Program-made: the position numbers and the translations under genes
Shown: positions 1 to 5,480 of the stretch, in pieces
Layout: the number at the start of each line of letters is the position of its first letter
Position numbering within the stretch: the first letter of the stretch is position 1
The notes under the pieces: model-generated
What the model was told of the DNA's origin: nothing
The model's input: the letters and a program-made list of their open reading frames with translations, nothing else
Database searches by the model: none
Source of the DNA: Candidatus Omnitrophota bacterium
GTDB lineage: Bacteria > Omnitrophota > Gorgyraeia > 2-02-FULL-51-18 > JAGOUK01
Reading direction: 5' to 3'
NCBI GenBank assembly: GCA_020058965.1
Contig: JAGVCY010000278.1
Span: 1 to 5,480 of the forward strand
Length of the DNA stretch: 5,480 nucleotides

Positions 1-648
1 CACCGGTTTCCCGCGCAGCGTGTACCGCTTCACGATCAAGCTCACTTCGCGCAGCCCTTCACAACTCACTTCCTCACCGATATAAACATGCGTCGCGTCG
101 TCATCCACATCTTTGTCCAAAAATTCCATCAGCGCCTGCTTGATCTCAAGCGCCTGCAGGATGGCCTGAGCGCGCTGAATGTTACTGAATTCCGGCTGAC
201 CAAAAACATGTCGTGCGCCATCCACATAAAGCCGATGATAATCCCCTCTCGCGACGCGCGAAAGATTCCGCACAAAAGCAAGACCGGCATTTTGTGTCAG
301 CTCAGCCAATAAATGCGAAGCGGTCTCAGCCACATCTTCAATATCCCCCGCCCGAGCCAGCGTCTCGTGCGCTTCCGGCAACTCATCCAATCGCTTGGTC
401 TGATCCGGGATCATCCGGTCAACATAGTACCGATACCCGCGCTCAGTCGGTATACGACCCGCCGAAGTATGGGGCTGCTGAATGAACCCCATTTCCTCAA
501 GGTCCGCCATGACATTCCGTATCGACGCGGGCGAAAGCCCTCCCGGGTACATCCGTGAGACAGTCCGCGACCCGACCGGCTCGGCCGTTTGAACATAGGC
601 CTCCACGATGCACCGAAAAACACTTTCTAAGCGATCATCCTGGTACAT
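1..648 (-). CDS. hrcA: Heat-inducible transcription repressor HrcA, 5' part (C-terminus cut by the window edge)
   Basis: HrcA is a dimeric cytoplasmic repressor that binds CIRCE operators and shuts off chaperone genes; GroEL/ES is known to assist its folding, so it loses activity under heat stress. I translated 216 residues from the ATG at 646-648 with no stop before the window edge. Residues 1-75 form the winged-helix DNA-binding domain and hold family hallmarks: AEPVGSRTVSR (about 22-32), GLSPASIRNVMADLEEMG (37-54) and QPHTSAGRIPT (58-68), followed by GYRYYVD. The start of the regulatory domain follows, ending at an IGEE...SLIVKRY segment (about 190-207). About 120 C-terminal residues of the usual 340-350 are missing, including the conserved GVIGPTRM region. 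The start is supported by TTGGAG (656-661) 7 nt upstream. Two CIRCE sites and a promoter lie upstream, so autoregulation is expected. Identity is near certain. Confidence 0.96.
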   Translation of the reverse strand, partial: MYQDDRLESVFRCIVEAYVQTAEPVGSRTVSRMYPGGLSPASIRNVMADLEEMGFIQQPHTSAGRIPTERGYRYYVDRMIPDQTKRLDELPEAHETLARAGDIEDVAETASHLLAELTQNAGLAFVRNLSRVARGDYHRLYVDGARHVFGQPEFSNIQRAQAILQALEIKQALMEFLDKDVDDDATHVYIGEEVSCEGLREVSLIVKRYTLRGKPV

Positions 649-655
649 AAACTTG

Positions 656-661
656 CTCCAA
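656..661 (-). promoter_or_regulatory. Ribosome binding site of hrcA
   Basis: On the minus strand TTGGAG lies 7 nt before the ATG at 646-648. The good Shine-Dalgarno match and spacing fix the hrcA start, which also agrees with the usual HrcA N-terminus. Confidence 0.75.
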
Positions 662-690
662 ATCCTCAATTCTGATCAATCCATAGTCCG

Positions 691-780
691 CCCTAGGTCC
701 GCGGAAGCCACGCCTCGTAGCGCTTTTAAACTATCGCGCCACCACGAGCGCGAAGAGGCGTGGCTTCCGCGGGCCTAGGG
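691..780. repeat. Large imperfect inverted repeat in the hrcA leader
   Basis: The 26-base left arm (691-716, beginning CCCTAGGTCCGCGG) and the right arm (755-780, ending CCGCGGGCCTAGGG) are reverse complements except for one position (T698 against G773). Pairing can extend inward with mismatches to 691-723 / 748-780. The centre contains a second perfect stem, TCGCGC (734-739) with GCGCGA (748-753) around an 8-nt loop. That stem competes with the inner part of the long stem. The arms contain palindromic CCTAGG and CCGCGG. It lies wholly inside the predicted 5' untranslated leader of hrcA. No T-run follows on either strand, so it is not a standard intrinsic terminator. It could be a REP- or MITE-like palindromic element, or a regulatory leader structure; the sequence alone does not decide. 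Confidence 0.85.
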
Positions 781-795
781 CAGCACGAGCACGGA

Positions 796-822
796 TTAGC
801 ACTCGATTCAGTTGAGTGCTAG
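796..822 (-). promoter_or_regulatory. CIRCE operator 1 (HrcA binding site at the transcription start)
   Basis: Plus-strand TTAGCACTC (796-804), a 9-base spacer and GAGTGCTAG (814-822) match the CIRCE consensus TTAGCACTC-N9-GAGTGCTAA at all but the last base. It begins 5 bp downstream of the -10 box, so it should cover the transcription start. HrcA bound here would block initiation. Transcribed, it would also form a hairpin at the 5' end of the mRNA. Confidence 0.95.
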
Positions 823-826
823 TGTC

Positions 827-854
827 AGTTTATCACAAGTTATTTAAGTGTCAA
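827..854 (-). promoter_or_regulatory. Sigma-70-type promoter of hrcA
   Basis: On the minus strand a perfect -35 box TTGACA (849-854) is followed after 16 bp by TAAACT (827-832), a 4/6 match to the -10 consensus. TGA directly before the -10 box matches an extended -10 element. Transcription should start near 820, inside CIRCE 1, giving a leader of about 170 nt before hrcA. The CIRCE sites on both sides strongly support this as the operon promoter. No sigma-32-like promoter was recognised here. Confidence 0.8.
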
Positions 855-855
855 G

Positions 856-890
856 ATTAGCACTCAGCTTTTTTGAGTGCTAATTTTTTT
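856..890 (+). terminator. Possible plus-strand intrinsic terminator formed by CIRCE 2
   Basis: Read on the plus strand, CIRCE 2 is a 10-bp perfect stem (856-865 / 875-884) with a 9-nt loop, followed immediately by a run of seven T (884-890), the layout of a Rho-independent terminator. No plus-strand gene upstream needs it; it would only stop antisense transcription heading into hflX. The T-run may simply reflect Lys codons at the HflX C-terminus, so function is uncertain. Confidence 0.3.
857..883 (-). promoter_or_regulatory. CIRCE operator 2 (perfect consensus, overlaps the end of hflX)
   Basis: TTAGCACTC (857-865), a 9-base spacer and GAGTGCTAA (875-883) match the CIRCE consensus exactly. 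It lies 2 bp upstream of the -35 box and its centre is 61 bp from that of CIRCE 1. It overlaps the hflX stop codon (864-866) and the preceding codons, so one arm encodes the Ile-Ser-Thr near the HflX C-terminus. HrcA here could reinforce repression by binding both sides of the promoter, or impede transcription arriving from hflX. Confidence 0.95.
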
Positions 891-1595
891 GAGCTGGGAG
901 CGGATGGCGTCACCGGCTGAGGGGGAGAGAGATGCCCGGAGAAAAACGGTGGTTCCATCGTCTTTGCGGGATATCACGTGGCCTTCTTCGTAAATTTGGT
1001 GGATCAATTTGGCCGCGCCGGAGGGGACGCGAAAGCGGTACTCCTTGCTCCAGGGCTTTAAGTTTTCGCTGATGCGCTTAAAAAGCGCTTCAAAGCCGGT
1101 TTTTTGAGCGGCTGAGATCCACACACCCTCGGCCCATGATTTTTTCAAGACCTCCCGCGCTTCGGGTGTCAGCCGATCCGATTTATTGAGCGCCAGGATC
1201 TGCGGTTTCTGATCGGCGCCCATTTCGGCCAAAATCTTGCGGACCGATCGCTCGAGCAAAATGGCGCGAGGATCCGAAACATCCATCACATGGATCAGAA
1301 GGTCCGCGCTCATCACTTCTTCCAGCGTTGCCTTGAACGCGTCGATCAGATGATGCGGCAAAAGATTTAAAAATCCGACGGTGTCCACGAGCATGACCAG
1401 CTGCGCGCCCGGCAGAGCGAAGGCGCGCACGGTTGAGTCGAGCGTACTGAAGAGCTGATTGCGGGCGATCAACTCGGCACCAGTGAGCGCGTTAAAGAGT
1501 GTAGACTTGCCGGCGTTCGTGTAGCCGACCAGTGCCACGCAGGGCAATTCATGCTCCCGTCGCCGTTCGCGGTAACTCTCACGCCGGGTCTGCAT
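864..1595 (-). CDS. hflX: GTPase HflX, C-terminal part (G domain), downstream of a frame break
   Basis: HflX is a translational GTPase that binds ribosomes and splits stalled 70S particles, notably in heat stress. This 243-residue segment holds the whole GTP-binding domain: P-loop GYTNAGKST (24-32), the LFSTLDSTVR switch I region (48-57), DTVGF (71-75), NKSD (137-140) and the G5-like ISA (160-162). A short C-terminal domain follows, ending LKKISTQKS. The frame extends upstream of the ATG at 1593-1595 without a stop to the T6A7 run, giving LKKQLAG directly before the Met. This continues the usual HflX linker, so the ATG is probably internal to the protein rather than a true start; no good ribosome binding site precedes it. 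All nucleotide-binding motifs are intact, which argues against an old pseudogene. Joined to the upstream segment by a -1 shift, the protein would be 420 residues, normal for the family. The stop codon lies inside CIRCE 2. Confidence 0.9.
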   Translation of the reverse strand: MQTRRESYRERRREHELPCVALVGYTNAGKSTLFNALTGAELIARNQLFSTLDSTVRAFALPGAQLVMLVDTVGFLNLLPHHLIDAFKATLEEVMSADLLIHVMDVSDPRAILLERSVRKILAEMGADQKPQILALNKSDRLTPEAREVLKKSWAEGVWISAAQKTGFEALFKRISENLKPWSKEYRFRVPSGAAKLIHQIYEEGHVISRKDDGTTVFLRASLSPSAGDAIRSQLKKISTQKS

Positions 1596-1607
1596 TCCCG
1601 CGAGCTG

Positions 1608-1620
1608 TTTTTTTAAAAAA
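1608..1620 (-). other. Frame break in hflX at a T6A7 homopolymer run
   Basis: On the minus strand the sequence is G, six T, seven A, C. The upstream frame reads GTT TTT TAA (stop at 1613-1615). The downstream frame reads TTT TTA AAA AAA CAG. A -1 shift on the TTT codon, or one extra T, joins ...RDKIVF to LKKQLAGMQTRR..., the expected HflX linker. A single missing T in the DNA, a sequencing or assembly error, polymerase slippage or ribosomal frameshifting would all fit. The 0-frame site is not a canonical X XXY YYZ slippery heptamer. Confidence 0.85.
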
Positions 1621-2125
1621 CTATTTTGTCGCGGAGACGACGGCGATCCGTTTCGATTTTTTGCTCTCCGGGGCCGCGCGTTCCAATACCGCCACCTTGC
1701 CGCGTGAGATAAATCCCCTCGCCCGCGAGCCGCGGCATCAGGTAAGTCAGCTGAGCGAGCTCGACCTGAATTTTTCCCTCATTGGAGCGCGCGCGGCGGG
1801 CAAAAATGTCCAGAATGAGCTGGGAGCGGTCGATGGTCTTGCGGCCGACGAGTGTTTCCAGATTGCGCTGCTGTGTTCCGGACACATCTCGGTTGAGAAT
1901 GACCACATCGGCTTCAATGGCCTCCGCCGCCGCGCGGACTTGCTCCGCTTGGCCGGGCCCCATGAACATCTTGGGCTGAGGCGCCTTCATGACCAGGGTG
2001 AGCTCCCGGGCGATCACGGCGCCGGAACTTTTGGCGAGTTCCGCCAATTCCCGTGCGGAATCCTCCGCGGTCCACCCATCGGACCGGTCCGCGAACATCA
2101 ATGTCACCAACAAGGCTTTTTCCAT
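1613..2125 (-). CDS. hflX: GTPase HflX, N-terminal part, upstream of a frame break
   Basis: This is the N-terminal, ATP/ribosome-associated part of HflX, 170 residues from the ATG at 2123-2125. Family signatures are clear: KALLVTL at the start, GPGQAE (56-61), VILNRDVSGTQQRNLE (75-90), IDRSQLILDIFARRA (98-112), QVELAQLTYLMPRL (120-133) and the glycine-rich GGGIGTRGPGEQKIETDRRR (144-163). It stops prematurely at TAA (1613-1615), just after the start of the coiled linker that normally leads into the G domain. The frame is open further upstream to 2266, but that extension reads through the end of the helicase gene and has no HflX similarity, so I chose the ATG matching the family N-terminus. The start lies 19 bp after the helicase stop with only a weak, distant GGA as Shine-Dalgarno, suggesting operon transcription and perhaps translational coupling. 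Confidence 0.9.
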   Translation of the reverse strand: MEKALLVTLMFADRSDGWTAEDSARELAELAKSSGAVIARELTLVMKAPQPKMFMGPGQAEQVRAAAEAIEADVVILNRDVSGTQQRNLETLVGRKTIDRSQLILDIFARRARSNEGKIQVELAQLTYLMPRLAGEGIYLTRQGGGIGTRGPGEQKIETDRRRLRDKIVF

Positions 2126-2144
2126 ATGAATTAAAGATTCCGCA

Positions 2145-5100
2145 TCAGTCAAAGATCCCGCGAATATCGGCTTCGGTGACCAGATTTGAGAACACATCCC
2201 CTTCGTCCAGAACATTTTTAAACAACAGCCGTTTTTTATCCTGAAGTTTAACGACTTTTTCTTCAATAGTCCCGCGCATGATCAGGCGGTAGACCATGAC
2301 ATGCTGCGTCTGACCGATGCGATGCGTCCGGTCGACGGCTTGCGCCTCGACGGCGGGGTTCCACCAGGGGTCGAGCAGGATGCAGTAGTCCGCAGAAGTG
2401 AGATTAAGACCGACGCCGCCCGCTTTTAGACTGATCAAAAAGATCGGAACCGTTGTGTCCTTCCGGAAGTCTTCCAAAACTTCCTTGCGGCGCGTGGTCG
2501 CTCCGTCCAAATACGCGTACTTCCACTTTTTCTTTTCGAGTCGTTTTTTGACCAATGCCAAAAATGAGGTGAATTGGCTGAAGATGATCACGCGGTGATT
2601 CTCGGCGAGGATGGTTTCCAGATGCTCGGTGAGCACGTCCAATTTGGCGGAAGGAACCCGCGCGTATTTTTTGTCGACAAGGGACGCGTGCAGGCACAGT
2701 TGGCGCAACCGCATCAGCGACGTGAGGATTTTGAACCGATTTGCCTTTAGCCCGCCTTGATCGAGCAGTCCCAACACTTTTTGCCGCTCCTTCTGCAAAT
2801 GCACCTGATACACATGGTCCTGCCGGGGCGACATTTCCAGGATCCAGGGCTGTTCTGTTTTTGGCGGCAGCTCCTTTTCGACGGTTTCCTTGAGACGCCT
2901 CAGGAGGAACGGGCGGATCTGCGTGCGCAGGGCGGCGAGCGCCTTGGGGTCGTTGTGTTTTTCGATGGGCCTTTGGAACAATTCCTTAAATTTTTCGGGT
3001 GACGGAAAAAGTCCCGGTGCGGTGATGGAAAAAATCGACCACAATTCCATCAGATTGTTTTCCATGGGCGTGCCGGTGAGCGCGAATTTGGAGCGCGCCT
3101 GAAGCCGGCGGATCAAGCCATACGCTTTGGATTGATGATTTTTTACAAATTGTGCCTCGTCAAAGATCACCGTGTCCCAGGCCACTTCCATAAATTGCGC
3201 CTGGTCCCGTTGCAGCAGCGCGTACGATGTGACTACGATGTCCGAGTCCTTCATGGCTTCATGGGCCTGGGTGCGGTCTCCGCTGCGCATCACGGTGCGC
3301 TTGAGATGCGGCGCGAAACGTTCGAGCTCCATGTCCCAATTTTCGACGACGCTGGTCGGAGCGATGATCAAAAAGGGCGTCCGGCCGCGCGCGGCCAGGC
3401 AAATCGTTTGGACAGTTTTGCCAAGACCCATGTCGTCGGCCAAAACCCCACCCATGTTGTGCTCCCGCAAAAAATTCATCCACGAATACCCTTCGGCCTG
3501 ATAATGCCGCAGCGTCCCTTTGAATTCCGGGGGCTGCGGAAGCACGGGGATTTCCTTAAAATGGATCAGCGCGTCCACCGATTCTCTCCAACGGTCCGCC
3601 TGTTCGCGGATGACGCCGAACTGGGCCAGCTCTTCCCACCATCCGGCCTGAAACCGCGTCAATCGGATATTCCCCGTCGCCGCGTCCTTCAGATGAGACG
3701 CCTGCCGAATCAGTTCGCGGAGTTTTTCAAAAAAGGGATGATCCAGCGACACGAACCGGCCGCTGGGGAGAAACAAATATTTTTCTTTTCTGGAAATCGC
3801 TTCGAAGCATTTTTCAAACCCGATGGACTCTCCCTCGATCAATATGCAGATACCCAGATCGAACCAATCGCCTTTTGCCGGCTCTTCGCGCAGGGTGAGT
3901 TCGGCCTTGGGTTCGATCGCGCCGATCAGCGCCGGCGTGGCGGGATCGACGGCCACTTCCACATCCGTCAGTGTGTTTAAGCGCGGGAGCACGCCGATCA
4001 AAAATCCGGCGGCGACGCCATCCGTCATCGTGACGCGCTTGCCTTCCAACAACAGACCGATCGGCTCACGGTAGGGAGGGCCGAAGGGCTCGAAGTAATT
4101 TCGCAGGGCTTCGAGGATTTTTTCTTCCGCGGCCGCGTCTCTCGCGATCCTTTGCCCCGTGCCGTCGACGAGCGAGGTGTCCCGGGAATTCAGCGGCATT
4201 TGAGCGGAACCGTACTTCCACCCCATAACGACGGAGATTCCGTTCGCTTTGAACGGCGCCACTTCGACCCGCGCGCGCGGCGGCATTTGGATCGGGAGCG
4301 TGATGCGCTTGGAGCGATTTTCGATCGTGACGGACCGCGGGAGCTTGGGAAGAAATTTTTCGGTGAATTGGTCGATGTCGGAGCCGGGGATCAGAACCGG
4401 CGGCGCGGCGGTCACGCTCTCCGGCATGAACGGCTCGGCCGCGTGCAACGAAAGAATTTGGATGCGCAGATTGGCGAGGTACCCCGTCGTCTCAGGCTTG
4501 AGCAAGGCGCCAAAAATGACCGGCGAACCAAAAAGCACCGTCTCCCCCGCCGGCCCATCACCCAGCCGCAGCGAATTTTGGACCGACACGCTGTCCTGAA
4601 TATCTTCCAACACCGTCTTCGCTTTAAAAGTCACCGCCATATCGATCGAAATGATGGGGCCGTCCTTTTCGCCGCTGTACAACTGAACTCCTGCGGCGCC
4701 GGCCCGCGACAAAACATCCCAAACAAAACGCGCGTTTTGATGATCCACGGAAAGCCATTGATCGTTCCAGGCGTAAAAAGAATCGCGGATGGTGAGCGCT
4801 TTGGCCAATTGGAACAAAAACCAGTTTTGATCTTCATCCAACAGGGACCTCATCGCGCGATACGGTGATTGCCCCAGATAACTCTTCCATGAAATATCGG
4901 ACAATGAAATACGATTCGCGGCGGGATAATGGATGACCGGACGGATCTGCAATTGACGGCGGCTCGCGGCATTTGCCTGCCAGTCGACGTCATCGGAACC
5001 GATGCGCATCATGAGCCGAAGCCGGCCGGGCACGGCCGCGAGCGGTTCGGGGATCCAATTTTTCGTCGCGCGCGCCCACGCCGCTGTCAGCCGGGGACTT

Positions 5101-5417
5101 TCGGTTAATTTGGCCGCTGCTTTTGGAGCAGCTCCCTTCAGAGTATGTCCCAATGTTTCTCTGAGCGCCACCGCCGCCACATGCTTGCAGGCGCTTCCGA
5201 CAGGGCAGCTGCATTCGGAGTCCTCAACCCCCTCGGCATTCAACCAAACCATGACCTCGTAGGGATGTGGTTGACTGCCCAGGACCAGGCCCGCGAGGCG
5301 CCCCGCGCTTTTTCTAAACCGAATCACGCGTCCGGACATAAAATAAACCTTACCCCGCTCAAACGAGGTTTGGCCGACGTGACTTTCGATTTGTGATGAT
5401 AGCAGAGTGGGATTCAA
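2145..5417 (-). CDS. SWIM zinc-finger SNF2-family DNA helicase/ATPase
   Basis: This is a superfamily 2 DNA translocase of the bacterial SNF2 group, about 1090 residues. It should use ATP to move along double-stranded DNA and remodel protein-DNA complexes; its exact role is unknown. A SWIM zinc finger, C69-x-C71-x5-C77-x-H79, follows an N-terminal FERGKVYFMSGRV segment. Residues about 100-620 form a large accessory region with no motif I recognise. The ATPase core runs from about 635: LRHYQAEGYSWM, Walker A DMGLGKT (662-668), DEAQ in place of DEAH (753-756), TGTP (781-784), VIIFSQF (943-949), LKAGGVGLNLTSA (997-1009) and the arginine-finger motif DRTHRIGQ (1029-1036). All core motifs are intact. 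The chosen start is TTG (5415-5417) with no close Shine-Dalgarno; the frame is open to the right edge, so the true start could lie outside. An ATG at 5337-5339 has a good GGGGTAAGG upstream but would delete the conserved FERG..Y segment. It probably forms an operon with hflX. Confidence 0.93.
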   Translation of the reverse strand: MNPTLLSSQIESHVGQTSFERGKVYFMSGRVIRFRKSAGRLAGLVLGSQPHPYEVMVWLNAEGVEDSECSCPVGSACKHVAAVALRETLGHTLKGAAPKAAAKLTESPRLTAAWARATKNWIPEPLAAVPGRLRLMMRIGSDDVDWQANAASRRQLQIRPVIHYPAANRISLSDISWKSYLGQSPYRAMRSLLDEDQNWFLFQLAKALTIRDSFYAWNDQWLSVDHQNARFVWDVLSRAGAAGVQLYSGEKDGPIISIDMAVTFKAKTVLEDIQDSVSVQNSLRLGDGPAGETVLFGSPVIFGALLKPETTGYLANLRIQILSLHAAEPFMPESVTAAPPVLIPGSDIDQFTEKFLPKLPRSVTIENRSKRITLPIQMPPRARVEVAPFKANGISVVMGWKYGSAQMPLNSRDTSLVDGTGQRIARDAAAEEKILEALRNYFEPFGPPYREPIGLLLEGKRVTMTDGVAAGFLIGVLPRLNTLTDVEVAVDPATPALIGAIEPKAELTLREEPAKGDWFDLGICILIEGESIGFEKCFEAISRKEKYLFLPSGRFVSLDHPFFEKLRELIRQASHLKDAATGNIRLTRFQAGWWEELAQFGVIREQADRWRESVDALIHFKEIPVLPQPPEFKGTLRHYQAEGYSWMNFLREHNMGGVLADDMGLGKTVQTICLAARGRTPFLIIAPTSVVENWDMELERFAPHLKRTVMRSGDRTQAHEAMKDSDIVVTSYALLQRDQAQFMEVAWDTVIFDEAQFVKNHQSKAYGLIRRLQARSKFALTGTPMENNLMELWSIFSITAPGLFPSPEKFKELFQRPIEKHNDPKALAALRTQIRPFLLRRLKETVEKELPPKTEQPWILEMSPRQDHVYQVHLQKERQKVLGLLDQGGLKANRFKILTSLMRLRQLCLHASLVDKKYARVPSAKLDVLTEHLETILAENHRVIIFSQFTSFLALVKKRLEKKKWKYAYLDGATTRRKEVLEDFRKDTTVPIFLISLKAGGVGLNLTSADYCILLDPWWNPAVEAQAVDRTHRIGQTQHVMVYRLIMRGTIEEKVVKLQDKKRLLFKNVLDEGDVFSNLVTEADIRGIFD

Positions 5418-5480
5418 AGGTAGGGTTAGAACGAAACTCCGCCGGGATTTGTGGATGCTTGGTAGTCGGGAGCCTGATAC

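Noticed and set aside
88..558. Several overlapping short plus-strand ORFs and a minus-strand one at 411-623
   Set aside because: All are out-of-frame shadows of hrcA, whose conserved frame runs through the whole region.
691..780. Leader palindrome as an intrinsic terminator or attenuator of hrcA
   Set aside because: No T-run follows the stem on the minus strand (the next bases are CGGACTATGG) or on the plus strand.
1605..1615. A AAA AAC, a canonical -1 slippery heptamer in the 0 frame of hflX
   Set aside because: It comes after the in-frame TAA stop at 1613-1615, so ribosomes would terminate before reaching it; any slip must occur on the preceding T-run.
1532..2134. 200-residue plus-strand ORF spanning the hflX frame break
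   Set aside because: It is antisense to strongly conserved HflX sequence on both sides of the break and has no recognisable motif.
2126..2266. N-terminal extension of the hflX frame to the ATG at 2266
   Set aside because: It would overlap the last 122 bp of the helicase gene and encodes a Cys/Lys-rich stretch unlike HflX N-termini; the ATG at 2125 fits the family.
3132..3980. 282-residue plus-strand ORF opposite the helicase gene
   Set aside because: It lies entirely antisense to the conserved helicase, its translation shows no recognisable domain, and GC-rich codon bias commonly opens such frames.
4152..4868. 238-residue plus-strand ORF rich in Arg
   Set aside because: It is antisense to the helicase accessory region, with shadow-like Arg/His-rich composition, no ribosome binding site and no family resemblance.

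Overview
The window is a stretch of bacterial chromosome with every gene on the minus strand. Reading right to left, the order is a SWIM/SNF2-family helicase (5417 to 2145), the ribosome-associated GTPase HflX split into two reading frames (2125 to 864), a heat-shock control region (about 883 to 649), and the 5' part of hrcA, which runs off the left edge. The HrcA repressor and its CIRCE operators show a bacterium that controls heat shock by HrcA, unlike enteric bacteria, which rely on sigma-32. Base composition looks moderately GC-rich. I cannot name the phylum with confidence; an uncultured, deeply branching Gram-negative lineage is only a guess.

Right part (2145-5480): one long ORF encodes about 1090 residues with an N-terminal CxC...CxH SWIM zinc finger, a long middle region and a complete two-lobed SNF2 ATPase. 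The apparent start is TTG, and the frame stays open to the right edge.

Middle (864-2125): hflX follows 19 bp after the helicase stop, so the two are probably co-transcribed. The N-terminal domain and the GTPase domain are both well conserved, but they lie in different frames. The break falls exactly at a T6A7 run. A -1 shift there (or one extra T) rebuilds a normal 420-residue HflX.

Left part (1-883): a sigma-70-type promoter (TTGACA / TAAACT, 16 bp apart) is flanked by two CIRCE operators. One covers the expected transcription start. The other sits just upstream of the -35 box and overlaps the last codons and stop of hflX. The leader between promoter and hrcA is about 170 nt and carries a large inverted repeat (691-780). 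HrcA presumably represses its own operon, which in many bacteria continues into grpE-dnaK-dnaJ outside this window.

No RNA genes, CRISPR arrays or insertion sequences were seen. The only unexplained gene-free stretch is the 215-bp hrcA leader and control region. The main points for a second look are the hflX frame break, the paired CIRCE arrangement that invades hflX, and the leader palindrome.
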